64,000 bases of DNA from Candidatus Dormiibacterota bacterium (GTDB lineage: Bacteria > Chloroflexota > Dormibacteria > Aeolococcales > Aeolococcaceae): positions 15,866 through 79,865 of the forward strand of contig PMOL01000006.1 in NCBI GenBank assembly GCA_003162415.1, given 5' to 3'. A model generated the notes under the pieces. The model had not been told where the DNA came from, ran no database searches, and saw only the letters and a list, made by a program, of their open reading frames with translations. A program made the position numbers and the translations under genes. Shown here in pieces: positions 51,695 through 63,683 of this stretch (within the stretch, counting starts at the first letter, position 1; the number at the start of each line of letters is the position of its first letter).

Positions 51695-52678
51695 TCAGTA
51701 CGCGGGCACGCAGGTCGCGCCCACCGAGTTGTTGTCGTTCACCCCGACAGCGGCGCTCGTGATCGCGCCGTCCTGCACGCCCCACTGAGTGAGGATCGGC
51801 GTGTAGAAATTGTTGTCGATCAGGTACTTGATCGCATCCTCGACCGCCTGGTCGAGACCGAGGGTCTTCACGATCGCCACGCCGTAGGGGTAGACGCTGC
51901 ACGCTGTTCCGCCGATCTTGAGCTTGCCGCTCTCGAGCTTCACCTGGTAGTCGGCGACCGGCTGATCGGCCCAGCCGAAGTCGGCGCGACCGGAGAGCAG
52001 CGCTGCGTTTGCCTCGGTCTGCGTGTCGAAGGGGGCGACGGTGATGTCCTGCTTTCCCGCTGCGGTGCAGTGGTCGGTGTAATCGCCCTTGAGGGCGGCC
52101 CCGCCCGGCTGCTTGCCCATGTAGCCCCAGGCGTCTGCCTCCTCCGTCGTCCCGGCCTCGACCGCGACGGTGTGTCCGCACATGTCCGCGGCCGTCGAGA
52201 TGGTCGCGCCGCCCACCTTGACCAACCACGCCTCGCCGGCCTGGTAGTAGGTGACGAAGTCGATGCCCTTGGCCTCACGAGCAGGGGTGGGCGAGTAGCT
52301 CGAGAAGCTCATCTGATACTTCGATGGTGTCTCGAGGAGGGCCGGGATGATGTCGGAGAAGGTGACGTTGTTGATGGTGCAGGCGACGCCGAGCACCTTG
52401 CATACGTCCTTGGCCAGGTCGATGTCCCAGCCGACGACGTTGCCGTTCAGATCGACGAATTCGTTCGGGGCGTACGAGGCGTCGGTGGCGATCTGAATGG
52501 GCGCGGCCGCTTTGATCGCCGCCGGCACCTCGGCGGCGATGGACGCCTGGGTCGCCGGCGCGGCGGCGCCTGGGCTCGCGGTCGAACCGCCGCTCGACCC
52601 ACCGCACGCCGCCAGCAGGGCGGCAGGGAGGAGGAGCGCGACCCCGGCGCGACGCGAGTATTTGACGGTGCGACCCAT
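51695..52678 (-). CDS. Polar amino-acid substrate-binding lipoprotein
   Basis: The start at 52678 (MGRTVKYSRRAGVALLLPAA) gives a lipoprotein signal with lipobox LLAACGGS. About 327 residues. SBP_bac_3 features: IQIATDASYAPNEFVDLNGN, VVGWDIDLAKDVCKVLGV, and the middle pair VEAGTTEEADAWGYM and TEANAALLSGRADFGWAD. First gene of the amino-acid importer operon and divergent from the molybdenum hydroxylase operon. It has 46 bases to the permease gene. Confidence 0.92.
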   Translation of the reverse strand: MGRTVKYSRRAGVALLLPAALLAACGGSSGGSTASPGAAAPATQASIAAEVPAAIKAAAPIQIATDASYAPNEFVDLNGNVVGWDIDLAKDVCKVLGVACTINNVTFSDIIPALLETPSKYQMSFSSYSPTPAREAKGIDFVTYYQAGEAWLVKVGGATISTAADMCGHTVAVEAGTTEEADAWGYMGKQPGGAALKGDYTDHCTAAGKQDITVAPFDTQTEANAALLSGRADFGWADQPVADYQVKLESGKLKIGGTACSVYPYGVAIVKTLGLDQAVEDAIKYLIDNNFYTPILTQWGVQDGAITSAAVGVNDNNSVGATCVPAY

Positions 52679-52821
52679 GTGAGACCCCCAAGCCGAGAAC
52701 TGATCAGGTGGGCGCCATTGTGGACTTTCGCCATGGCCGTGTCCACAAGCGCTTGACCCTTCCCTGCGGCGAATGTAAGCATGAGGCGCCGTCGCTTTCC
52801 CTTCTGTCCGGGAGGATGTCC

Positions 52822-53349
52822 ATGACGCAGTCGGTCGCAATGACCATCAATGGCAGGCGGAGGGAGGACCACGTTGAGCCGCGCCTCCTCCTCGTGCACT
52901 ACCTGCGCGAGGTGGCTGGACTCACCGGGACGCACATCGCGTGCGACACCAGCCAGTGCGGCGCATGTACCGTCCTGATCGACGGCGAGGCGGTGAAGTC
53001 GTGCAGCGTCTTCACGGTGCAGGCGAACGGACGGCAGGTGACCACCATCGAAGGGCTCGCGGAGGACGGCGTCCTGCACCCGGTGCAGCAGGCGTTCTGG
53101 AACGAGCACGGTCTCCAGTGCGGCTTCTGCACCCCGGGATTCATCATGGCCGCCGCCTATCTCCTGAAGCAGAACCCATCGCCCACCGACGAGGAGATCG
53201 AGCGAGGCCTCGAGGGCAACCTCTGCCGGTGCACCGGCTACGAGAACATCAGGAAGGCAGTCCGCTCCGCGTCCCAGGCGATGAACGGCACGGCTGCCGA
53301 GCCGTCAGCGCAGCTTGTCGGATCGGCTGCGGCCCCGGTGGAGGACTAG
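52822..53349 (+). CDS. coxS: Molybdenum hydroxylase [2Fe-2S] subunit (CoxS-like)
   Basis: ATG 52822 lies 6 bases after GGGAGG (52810-52815); an ATG at 52816 is too close. 175 residues. First cluster: CDTSQCGACTVLIDGEAVKSC, a ferredoxin-type site. Second: QCGFCTPGFIMAA and GNLCRCTGYENI. It passes electrons from the Mo site to FAD in a three-subunit enzyme with the next two genes. The gene order small-large-medium matches form II cox clusters. Confidence 0.92.
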   Translation: MTQSVAMTINGRRREDHVEPRLLLVHYLREVAGLTGTHIACDTSQCGACTVLIDGEAVKSCSVFTVQANGRQVTTIEGLAEDGVLHPVQQAFWNEHGLQCGFCTPGFIMAAAYLLKQNPSPTDEEIERGLEGNLCRCTGYENIRKAVRSASQAMNGTAAEPSAQLVGSAAAPVED

Positions 53350-53351
53350 CG

Positions 53352-55691
53352 ATGGCCGTGACCACCATGATCGGCGCTCGTATCCAGCGTCGCGAGGATC
53401 CCAAGCTCATCACCGGGCACGGCAACTTCATCGACGACGTCAATCTCGTGAACATGGCGCACATGTCGGTGGTGCGCAGTCCTCATGCTCACGCCCGCAT
53501 CCGCTCGATCGATATATCCGCGGCGCTGGCGTCCAAGGGGGTCGTCGCGGTGCTCACCGCCGCCGACTTCAAGGCGGTCATCGGTGGCCCGCTTCCGGTC
53601 ACGAACGCATTTGTCCCGGACAAGAGGCAGGTGCCTGAGCAGTTCCCGATTGCCGCAGACGAGGTGGCCTATGCCGGCGAGCCGGTTGCAGTGGTGGTCG
53701 CCGAGGACCGCTACCTGGCCGACGATGCCGCGCAGCTGGTCATGGTCGACTACGAGCCGCTCCCGGCAGTGATGGATATCGAGAAGGCGATGGAGCCGGG
53801 CAGTCCCCTGGTGAAGAGCGATCGCTCCGACAACATTGGATGGGATGCCGCGTTTCCCGGCGGCGACATCGACGCGGCGTTCGCCGAAGCTGACGTTGTT
53901 CTCAAGCAGCGCATCGGTCAGCAGCGAGTGTTTCCGACCGCAATGGAGACGCGCGGCTGTGTCGCGGATTACATCCCCTACGACAACCGCTGCACGCTCT
54001 GGACGTCAACCCAGGTACCGCACTTCATCAGGCTCTTCGTCGGGGGTGCGCTGGGCGTCCCCGAGTCGCAGTTTCGAGTGGTGAGCCATGATGTGGGAGG
54101 CGGATTCGGCGCGAAACTCCGCCCCTACCCTGAGGAATACCTCGCGACGGCTGCGTCGAAGCTCACGGAACGACCTGTGAAGTGGATCGAGGATCGCACC
54201 GAGAGCCTGCAGGCCACGACGCAGGGACGCGGGCAGATCTTCGACGTCGAGGTGGCGGCCAAGCGTGATGGCACCCTCCTGGGACTCAAGTTCACCCAGC
54301 TGCTGGACATCGGCGCCTACCACGGCGTCTTCAGCGCGTTCCAGGTGGTCGCGTGCCTCCTCGGCGGCGGGTGCTACACCTGGAAAGCCATCAATGCACG
54401 CAGCATCGGTGTCTTCACCAACCGCATGTCGACCGACCCGTATCGCGGCGCAGGACGTCCGGAGGCCACGCACCTGGTCGAGCGAATCGTCGACCTGGTC
54501 GCGCTCGAGCTGGGCATGGATCCGGCCGAGGTTCGGCGCAAGAACTTCATCACATCCTTCCCGCACACCAACAACTTCGGGCTCGTCTACGACTCCGGCG
54601 AATACGCGAAGTCGCTGGATCGCGCGATGGCGAACATCGACTACCCGGCGCTGCGCAAGCGCCAGGAGGAGTTGCGCGCGAAGGGGCGCTACACCGGCAT
54701 CGGATTCTCCACGTACGTCGAGATCTGCGGGCTCGGTCCGAGCTCGGCGACTGCGCCTGCAGCCGGCATTGCGCTCGTCGAATCATCCATGGTGCGGGTG
54801 CATCCCGCGGGGTCGGTCACGGTCTCGGTCGGGACGCACGCGCACGGGCAGGGTCACGAGACGACCTTCGCGCAGATCGTCGCCGACACCCTCGGTGTCC
54901 CCTACGACTCGGTGGAGATCCGCCACGGCGACACCGGTGACACGCCATTCGGCTATGGCACCTACGGCTCGCGCAGTCTTGCCGTTGGTGGCATGGCGAT
55001 CATGGCGTCCTGCCACAAGGTCGTCGAGAAGGCGAAGAAGCTGGCGGCCCACGCATTCGAAGCGTCCGAAGAGGACATCGTCGTCGATCAGGGACGCTAT
55101 TCCGTGCGCGGCAACCCGGGGGAGGCGAAAGCCCTTGCGGAGCTTGCCTTTGCCTCATATGGCGCCGGCCTTCCCGAGGGCATGGAGCATGGCCTCGAGG
55201 CGGTCTCGTATTTCGACCCGCCCAACTTCGTATGGCCGTTCGGCTGCCACATCTGTGCTGTCGAGGTCGACCCTGAGACCGGCGCGGTGAGCATCGATCG
55301 ATACGTCGCCGTCGACGATTGCGGCAACGTCATCAATCCGATGGTGGTGGACGGGCAGCTGCACGGCGGGATCGCGCAGGGAATATCCCAGGCGCTGTTC
55401 GAGGAGGTGCAGTACGACGATGAGACCGGACAGATGCTCACCGGCACCATGCTGGACTACCTCATCCCGACGATGGCCGAGATGCCGCACTTCGAGCTGG
55501 ATCGCACGGTGACCCCGAGCCCGACCAATGAGCTGGGCGTCAAGGGCATCGGTGAAGCCGGAACCATCGCCTCGAGCATCGCCGTGATCAACGCGATCAC
55601 CGATGCGCTGACGCCCTTCGGTATCAAGCACGTGGAGATGCCCGCCCGTCCGGATCGCCTCTGGTCGATGATCAAGGAGGCACGCGCATGA
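53352..55691 (+). CDS. coxL: Molybdenum hydroxylase large subunit, form II CO-dehydrogenase-like
   Basis: 779 residues. It begins with ARIQRREDPKLITGHGNFID. The Mo-site loop reads DPYRGAGRPEATH, close to the AYRGAGR of form II rather than AYXCSFR of form I, so true CO oxidation is uncertain. Other motifs: VSHDVGGGFGAKLRPYPEEY, GTHAHGQGHETTFAQIVAD, GTYGSRSLAVGG, and the catalytic Glu in GIGEAGTIASS. No coxDEF maturation genes are seen. The substrate may be an aldehyde, heterocycle or CO. It overlaps coxM by ATGA. Confidence 0.9.
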   Translation: MAVTTMIGARIQRREDPKLITGHGNFIDDVNLVNMAHMSVVRSPHAHARIRSIDISAALASKGVVAVLTAADFKAVIGGPLPVTNAFVPDKRQVPEQFPIAADEVAYAGEPVAVVVAEDRYLADDAAQLVMVDYEPLPAVMDIEKAMEPGSPLVKSDRSDNIGWDAAFPGGDIDAAFAEADVVLKQRIGQQRVFPTAMETRGCVADYIPYDNRCTLWTSTQVPHFIRLFVGGALGVPESQFRVVSHDVGGGFGAKLRPYPEEYLATAASKLTERPVKWIEDRTESLQATTQGRGQIFDVEVAAKRDGTLLGLKFTQLLDIGAYHGVFSAFQVVACLLGGGCYTWKAINARSIGVFTNRMSTDPYRGAGRPEATHLVERIVDLVALELGMDPAEVRRKNFITSFPHTNNFGLVYDSGEYAKSLDRAMANIDYPALRKRQEELRAKGRYTGIGFSTYVEICGLGPSSATAPAAGIALVESSMVRVHPAGSVTVSVGTHAHGQGHETTFAQIVADTLGVPYDSVEIRHGDTGDTPFGYGTYGSRSLAVGGMAIMASCHKVVEKAKKLAAHAFEASEEDIVVDQGRYSVRGNPGEAKALAELAFASYGAGLPEGMEHGLEAVSYFDPPNFVWPFGCHICAVEVDPETGAVSIDRYVAVDDCGNVINPMVVDGQLHGGIAQGISQALFEEVQYDDETGQMLTGTMLDYLIPTMAEMPHFELDRTVTPSPTNELGVKGIGEAGTIASSIAVINAITDALTPFGIKHVEMPARPDRLWSMIKEARA

Positions 55692-56503
55692 TCACCGCGC
55701 CGTTCGAATACGCTCGCCCCGGGTCGGTCGATGAGACGCAGTCGCTGCTCAACAAATACGGCAGCGACGCCAAGGTCATCGCCGGTGGTCAGAGCCTCAT
55801 CCCGCTGATGCGCCTGCGCCTCAGCCAGCCAACCGCGCTCATCGACATTCAAGGCATTCCAGGTCTCAACGAGGTTCGTCGCGACAACGGGAGCGTGGAG
55901 ATCGGAGCGCTGGTACGTCATGTCGACATCCAGCGCAATGCGATGCTGCGCGAGTCGCTCCCGATCCTCGTGGAGATGTCCAACGATGTCGGCGACAACC
56001 AGGTCCGCAATCTCGGGACGATCGGAGGCGTGATCGCCCACGGCGACGCGGCAGGCGATTACAACGCCGCCGCGCTGATGCTCGACGCAGAGATCATCAC
56101 CAACAAGCGGCGTCACCAGGCGCGCGACTTCTACCGCGACATCTTCACCACCGCACTCGAGCACGACGAGGTGGTCACGGCGGTGCGCTTCCCGGTCTCG
56201 ACGGGGAGATTCGCGTACACGAAGTTCCGGCGCCGGCTGTACGACTGGGCCATCGCCGGCGTTGCGGTGCAGGAGACCGGTTCGTCGTGGCGCGTGGGCT
56301 ATGTCAACCTGGCGACGACACCGCGCAGAGGCTCGGCGGTGGAGGCGGCGCTTGCCGGTGGAGCCTCGGCGGCAGATGCCGCGGCGCAGAGTGGGTCCGA
56401 CATCGATCCGACCAGCGACGTCCGGGCCACCGCCGAGTACAAGCGGCATCTCACCCAGGTGCTTACCGTGAGGACGTTGCAGAAGGCGACAATGGCCGCT
56501 TGA
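55688..56503 (+). CDS. coxM: Molybdenum hydroxylase FAD-binding subunit (CoxM-like)
   Basis: 271 residues. FAD-binding motifs AGGQSLIPLMRLRLSQP and NLGTIGGVIAHGDAAGDYNA are clear. The CO_deh_flav_C end (FTKFRRRLYDWAIAGVAVQE) is also seen. Overlaps coxL by ATGA at the front and the dehydrogenase gene by TTGA at the back. It takes electrons from the [2Fe-2S] subunit and gives them to quinone or another acceptor. Confidence 0.92.
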   Translation: MITAPFEYARPGSVDETQSLLNKYGSDAKVIAGGQSLIPLMRLRLSQPTALIDIQGIPGLNEVRRDNGSVEIGALVRHVDIQRNAMLRESLPILVEMSNDVGDNQVRNLGTIGGVIAHGDAAGDYNAAALMLDAEIITNKRRHQARDFYRDIFTTALEHDEVVTAVRFPVSTGRFAYTKFRRRLYDWAIAGVAVQETGSSWRVGYVNLATTPRRGSAVEAALAGGASAADAAAQSGSDIDPTSDVRATAEYKRHLTQVLTVRTLQKATMAA

Positions 56504-57990
56504 AGCGGATCAGTCACTGGATCGGTGGCCAGGTAGTCGCGGGCACGTCCGGCAAGCGGGGCCCCGTCTTCAACCCGGCCACGGGCGAACAGACCGGCGA
56601 CGTCGACCTCGCCTCCGCGGCGGAGGTCGACGCCGCCGTCGAAACCGCTGCCGGGGCGTTCCGCGAGTGGCGTGCCGCGTCGCTGTCGCAGCGAACGACG
56701 ATTCTGTTCGCCTTCCGCGAGCTGCTCGACCGGCACCGAGACGACCTCGCCGCGATCATCACGTCCGAGCATGGCAAGGTGCTCTCGGACGCCAAGGGTG
56801 AGGTGGCCCGTGGCATCGAGAACGTCGAGTTCGCCTGCGGCGTTCCCCATCTGCTCAAGGGCGGCTTCTCGGAGCAACCGTCACGCGGGGTCGACGTCTA
56901 CTCGATCCGGCAACCGCTCGGCGTGGTCGCCGGGATCACGCCCTTCAACTTTCCGGCGATGGTGCCGATGTGGATGTTCGCCAACGCGATCGCCTGCGGG
57001 AACACCTTCATCCTCAAGCCGAGCGAGAAGGACCCCTCGCCGTCGTTGTTCTTCGCCGAGCTCTGGCGCCAGGCCGGGCTCCCCGACGGCGTGTTCTCGG
57101 TGGTCCAGGGGGCGCGCGAGGCGGTCGATCGCCTGCTCGACCATCCCGAGGTCGCGGCGCTCTCGTTTGTAGGGTCGACGCCGGTCGCGAGGCACATCTA
57201 CGAGACGGGAACCCGCAACGGCAAGCGCGTGCAGGCGTTGGGCGGGGCCAAGAACCACATGGTCGTCCTGCCCGACGCTGATATCGAAGCTGCCGCCGAT
57301 GCGGCCGTGTCCGCCGGATATGGCTCGGCCGGCGAGCGCTGCATGGCGATCTCCACCGTTGTCGCCGTCGGTGACGTGGGGGAACGCCTGGTCGAGGCGA
57401 TCGCGGCGCGCATCCCGGCGGTGAAGGTCGGCGCGGGCAACGATCCAACCTCCGAGATGGGGCCGCTGGTCACCCGCGAGCATCGGGACAAGGTGGCGAC
57501 CTATCTCGAGGATCAGTCACTCGGCGGGGCCCGCCTCGTGGTCGACGGGCGGGGCAACACGCCGGAAGGCGACGGGTTCTTCCTCGGCCCGTCGCTGGTG
57601 GATGGTGTCACGCCCGGTTCCAAGGTGTACGACGATGAGATCTTCGGACCCGTCCTCTCGGTCGTACGCGTCGACACGTACGACGAGGCGATCCGCCTCG
57701 TTAATGACAATCAGTACGGAAACGGGGTGGCCATCTTCACGCGGGACGGTGGCGCGGCGCGCAAGTTCCAGTTCGAGGTCCAGGTCGGCATGGTCGGCGT
57801 CAATGTGCCGATCCCGGTGCCGGTTGCGTATTACAGCTTTGGTGGCTGGAAGGCATCCCTGTTCGGTGATACGCACATGTACGGCCCCGACGGGATTCAC
57901 TTCTACACGCGTACCAAGGTGGTGACCTCCCGCTGGCCCGAGCCCGGGCCGGGCAGGGTCGACCTTGCGTTTCCCAGCAACAACACCTGA
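56500..57990 (+). CDS. mmsA: CoA-acylating methylmalonate-semialdehyde-type dehydrogenase
   Basis: TTG at 56500 overlaps the coxM stop and gives 496 residues, standard for the family. Features: ISHWIGGQVVAGTSGKRGPV, VAGITPFNFPAMVPMWMFAN, FILKPSEKDPSP, GGAKNHMVVLPDAD in place of the usual Glu loop, and catalytic Cys in GSAGERCMAIS. These are typical of MmsA, which oxidises methylmalonate semialdehyde or malonate semialdehyde to propionyl- or acetyl-CoA. Tight coupling to a molybdenum hydroxylase is noteworthy and suggests a common catabolic path. Confidence 0.92.
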   Translation: MKRISHWIGGQVVAGTSGKRGPVFNPATGEQTGDVDLASAAEVDAAVETAAGAFREWRAASLSQRTTILFAFRELLDRHRDDLAAIITSEHGKVLSDAKGEVARGIENVEFACGVPHLLKGGFSEQPSRGVDVYSIRQPLGVVAGITPFNFPAMVPMWMFANAIACGNTFILKPSEKDPSPSLFFAELWRQAGLPDGVFSVVQGAREAVDRLLDHPEVAALSFVGSTPVARHIYETGTRNGKRVQALGGAKNHMVVLPDADIEAAADAAVSAGYGSAGERCMAISTVVAVGDVGERLVEAIAARIPAVKVGAGNDPTSEMGPLVTREHRDKVATYLEDQSLGGARLVVDGRGNTPEGDGFFLGPSLVDGVTPGSKVYDDEIFGPVLSVVRVDTYDEAIRLVNDNQYGNGVAIFTRDGGAARKFQFEVQVGMVGVNVPIPVPVAYYSFGGWKASLFGDTHMYGPDGIHFYTRTKVVTSRWPEPGPGRVDLAFPSNNT

Positions 57991-58025
57991 GCGTGACGCA
58001 GGCGCCCTGCTAGGCTTCAGCGACG

Positions 58026-58910
58026 ATGACTGAATGGACCGGAGTGCGGGACAAGCGTGTCCTGATCACCGGCGCCACGCGTGGCATCGGCCTTGCGGCG
58101 GCTCAGGCGCTGGCGCGGCGTGGGGCGCAACTGGCGATTGTCGCGAGAGACGACGCACGCGGCGCGGAGGCCGTCAAGAGCATCGAGGGTGTGGGCGGTT
58201 CGAAGGTCGACGTCCTCCATGCCGAGCTCACCTCGCAGGCGTCAGTGCGCGCGCTCGGGGACGAGGCGCTCGCGCGCTACCCGAGCATCGATGTGCTGAT
58301 CAATAACGCGGGCGCGACCTTCACCACACGCCAGTTGACCGTCGACGGCATCGAGCGCACCTGGGCGCTCAACCACCTCGCGCCGTTCCTGCTCACCGCG
58401 CTGCTGCTCGACCGGCTCAAGGAGTCGGCACCCGCTCGGATCATCACCACGTCGTCCGATGCGCACAAGGGAAAGCTGATCCCCTTCGACGATCTGAATG
58501 CCGAGCGGTCGTGGAAGGGCCGCGGCTTCACACGGTATGGCGAGACCAAGCTGGCGAATATCCTGTTCACCCGGGAGCTCGCACGCCGTCTCGATGGCAC
58601 CGGGGTCACCGCGTACACCTTCCATCCGGGCCTGGTGGCCACGGGGTTCAACCGCAACAACGGCGCACTGATGACCACCGCGATGACGATCATCGCCCCG
58701 TTTGCGCGAAGCCCCAGGAAAGCGGCGCAAACGCTGGTGTGGCTTGCTGATTCACCCGATGTGTCCAAGCAGAGCGGCGGCTACTACGAGGACCGAGCGC
58801 TCGCGGTCTCGAGCCGCCAGGCGCAGGATCCGGGACTCGCGCGGCGGTTATGGGAGATCAGCGAGGAGCAGGTGCGCCCGAAGGCGGCTGCGGGGACCGC
58901 GACCGGCTGA
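58026..58910 (+). CDS. Short-chain dehydrogenase, retinol-dehydrogenase-like
   Basis: 294 residues. NAD(P) loop ITGATRGIGLAAAQALARRG, structural NNAG, catalytic Ser in IITTSSDAHKG and YGETK (YxxxK). The spacing and long C-terminus are like retinol dehydrogenase/WWOX-type SDRs. The stop abuts the stop of the convergent gene at 58911 with no gap. It may have its own promoter in the 35 bases after mmsA or belong to that operon. Confidence 0.9.
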   Translation: MTEWTGVRDKRVLITGATRGIGLAAAQALARRGAQLAIVARDDARGAEAVKSIEGVGGSKVDVLHAELTSQASVRALGDEALARYPSIDVLINNAGATFTTRQLTVDGIERTWALNHLAPFLLTALLLDRLKESAPARIITTSSDAHKGKLIPFDDLNAERSWKGRGFTRYGETKLANILFTRELARRLDGTGVTAYTFHPGLVATGFNRNNGALMTTAMTIIAPFARSPRKAAQTLVWLADSPDVSKQSGGYYEDRALAVSSRQAQDPGLARRLWEISEEQVRPKAAAGTATG

Positions 58911-59390
58911 TCAGTGGCCGCCGATGCGGAGGAACCATGGCTTGCGTCGCCAGACCAGCTCGCTCGAGAGTGTCTCGTTGCGGACGAGCTCGCTGTGCAG
59001 CACGGTGACCAGCTCGCGCTCGCGACGAACCGCCTCACGCTGGTCGACGCCGCGCTGGGTGTGCTCGTCGATGGCGCGGGCGCGCCACATGTCGACCTCG
59101 CTGGTGAGCGCGGCCAGCTGAGCATCGCGTTCCTGGACGACCTCACGGAGCTGGATGATGTCGACGAGGTTGTCCATCGCGAGCAGGCGCAGGGCGCGGA
59201 CGGTATCCGGGCTGTATGGCTCGTCGACGGACTCGGTCTGGAAGAGTGCCTCGGCCAGCCGCTGCTCGCTGCGACCCACGAGGTGGAGCGTTGGGACGTC
59301 ATCCTCGACCTCGAGCGGAGGAGGCTCGGGCGCGGGTGTGGGGTTCAGCGGAATCCCGATGGTCCCTGCGGGCAGGACTCGAACGGCCAT
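58911..59390 (-). CDS. Hypothetical coiled-coil protein, 159 aa
   Basis: The N-terminal 40 residues are Pro-rich (NPTPAPEPPPLEVEDDVPTL). The rest is helical and charged, with a probable coiled coil (VDIIQLREVVQERDAQLAAL onward), ending WRRKPWFLRIGGH. No membrane segment. I recognise no family. The stop is back to back with the SDR stop, and the ATG at 59390 has a weak ribosome site (AGGAGG about 10 bases upstream on the complement). Confidence 0.62.
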   Translation of the reverse strand: MAVRVLPAGTIGIPLNPTPAPEPPPLEVEDDVPTLHLVGRSEQRLAEALFQTESVDEPYSPDTVRALRLLAMDNLVDIIQLREVVQERDAQLAALTSEVDMWRARAIDEHTQRGVDQREAVRRERELVTVLHSELVRNETLSSELVWRRKPWFLRIGGH

Positions 59391-59493
59391 GACGGGCGAC
59401 CTCCTGGGAAGACGTGGAGTGAGACGACGAGAGTTCGCTTGGGGAAGGCTACACCGGATGCAGCCCGAGTGGCCGCCACACTAGGCTTCGGGC

Positions 59494-62177
<2,684 letters not shown>

Positions 62178-62179
62178 CC

Positions 62180-63409
62180 ATGACCAGACGCGTCCATCCG
62201 TCCACCTCGACCGCCCGCGCCGGGCTCGGCGTCGGCGACACCGGTGACGGGGTCGACCTGGTCGCGCCGCTCAGCCTCGCCTCCGTCCGCGCGTACGCGG
62301 ATCTGCCGTCGGTGGACGAGGCGATGGAAGGGCGCAACACATACCGACGCTACGGGGGAGGCAACCCGCAACGCCTCGAGGAGGCGATGATCGAGCTCGA
62401 GACCGTCGCGGGCCGGACCTCACCGGTGGCTCGGGTCACCTCCAGCGGCCAGGCGGCGATGCTCCTCGCGGCGACGCTGGTGGCGGGTCCGTCGCGGTCA
62501 AGGATCGTGGTGGTGAGGCCCTGCTACGGCGGCACGGATTCGCTGCTCGCCGGGCCGCTCGGTAACCTCGGCGTGCGCGTCTCGACCGTCGATCTCCCCG
62601 CTGACGGCGGAGGGAATCATGGGGAGCTGGTCGCCGCCGCCCTCGGTCCGGATGTCGCTGCGGTCGTGATCGAGGTGATCACCAATCCGCTGATCGGCCT
62701 CAACGATGTCCCTGCGGTTGCAGCCGCGGCACACGACGTTGGAGCGGCGGTCATCGTCGATTCGACGTTTACGCCGCCGTTTCTCTTCCAGGCCTTCGCG
62801 CACGGCGCCGACCTGGTGATCCACAGCCTCACCAAACACCTTGCCGGGCACAGCGACGTGTGCGGCGGTGTCCTCCTTGTGGACAGCGAACACGAGGCAA
62901 GCGACTGGCTCGACGCTCACGCCCGGCTGCTGGGCGTGAATCTCGCGCCTTTCGACGCCTGGCTGGCGCTTCGCGGACTTCGAACCGCAGCGCTGCGCCT
63001 CGAGCGATGCAGTGAGAACGCCGCGGCGCTCGCGACTTTCTTTGCCGACCGGCCCGAGCTCCGGTCGGTGCACTACCCGGGTGTGCGCGGGGCCCGGGAC
63101 GTGGCCCTCGCGGAGCGGCTGTTGCCTCGCGGCCGGGGCGCGATGCTCAGCATCGACCTTCGGGGCGGCGGGAACGCGGCGGACGCCTTCATCAGAGGAC
63201 TCGACGGAATCCGCCTGGCGCCGAGCCTCGGCGACGTCGCGACCACCGTGAGCTACCCGGCGAGCACCTCACACCGGGCACTGAGCCCCCAGCAGCGAGC
63301 CGCGCTGGGCATCACCGATGGGCTGGTGCGGATCAGCGTCGGCATCGAGCACATCGGCGACCTCAAAGCCGAGTTCGACTCGGCGCTCATCGCCGCGTCT
63401 GCGGGCTGA
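62180..63409 (+). CDS. Cys/Met metabolism PLP-dependent (trans-sulfuration) enzyme
   Basis: 409 residues. Features: NTYRRYGGGNPQRLEEAMIE, RVTSSGQAAMLLAATLVAGP, the PLP Lys in HSLTKHLAGHSDVCGGVLL and the C-terminal VSYPASTSHRALSPQQRAAL. This is the cystathionine gamma-synthase/gamma-lyase/methionine gamma-lyase family. The exact reaction is not decided by motif alone. A cysteine-synthase-type gene follows at 63684, consistent with sulfur amino-acid metabolism. Confidence 0.9.
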   Translation: MTRRVHPSTSTARAGLGVGDTGDGVDLVAPLSLASVRAYADLPSVDEAMEGRNTYRRYGGGNPQRLEEAMIELETVAGRTSPVARVTSSGQAAMLLAATLVAGPSRSRIVVVRPCYGGTDSLLAGPLGNLGVRVSTVDLPADGGGNHGELVAAALGPDVAAVVIEVITNPLIGLNDVPAVAAAAHDVGAAVIVDSTFTPPFLFQAFAHGADLVIHSLTKHLAGHSDVCGGVLLVDSEHEASDWLDAHARLLGVNLAPFDAWLALRGLRTAALRLERCSENAAALATFFADRPELRSVHYPGVRGARDVALAERLLPRGRGAMLSIDLRGGGNAADAFIRGLDGIRLAPSLGDVATTVSYPASTSHRALSPQQRAALGITDGLVRISVGIEHIGDLKAEFDSALIAASAG

Positions 63410-63456
63410 GGCTCGAGACCGCCCTAAGCGCACGGACCCGGTACTCTAGGAGACAT

Positions 63457-63678
63457 ATGGCACACGTACGTCTCGCAAACGGTGGTGACCTCTCGGTGAA
63501 GCTCACCGTCGAGGAGATCACCGCCAAGCTCAATGCTTCGAGTGGTTCGGGTTTCGTCGAGCTTCCAGGCGAGGACGGGCCGTTCCTGGTTCGCCCTGAG
63601 GCGGTCCTCGCAGTCATCGCCGATCAGCGGCGCGGGTCAGCCGGATTTCGGGTGGCGCAGGGAGCAGAGGCCAGCTGA
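63457..63678 (+). CDS. Small conserved-looking hypothetical protein, 73 aa
   Basis: Starts MAHVRLANGGDLSVKLTVEE and ends FRVAQGAEAS. A good AGGAGA lies 6 bases before the ATG. The protein is beta-rich (GFVELPGEDGPFLVRPEAVL, AVIADQ) and may fold as a small barrel. Family not recognised. It is 5 bases upstream of the cysteine-synthase-type gene, so co-transcribed. Confidence 0.7.
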   Translation: MAHVRLANGGDLSVKLTVEEITAKLNASSGSGFVELPGEDGPFLVRPEAVLAVIADQRRGSAGFRVAQGAEAS

Positions 63679-63683
63679 TCGGC

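Noticed and set aside
52708-52821. Longer N-terminus for the [2Fe-2S] subunit
   Set aside because: The extra residues do not resemble the family, and GGGAGG at 52810 points to ATG 52822.
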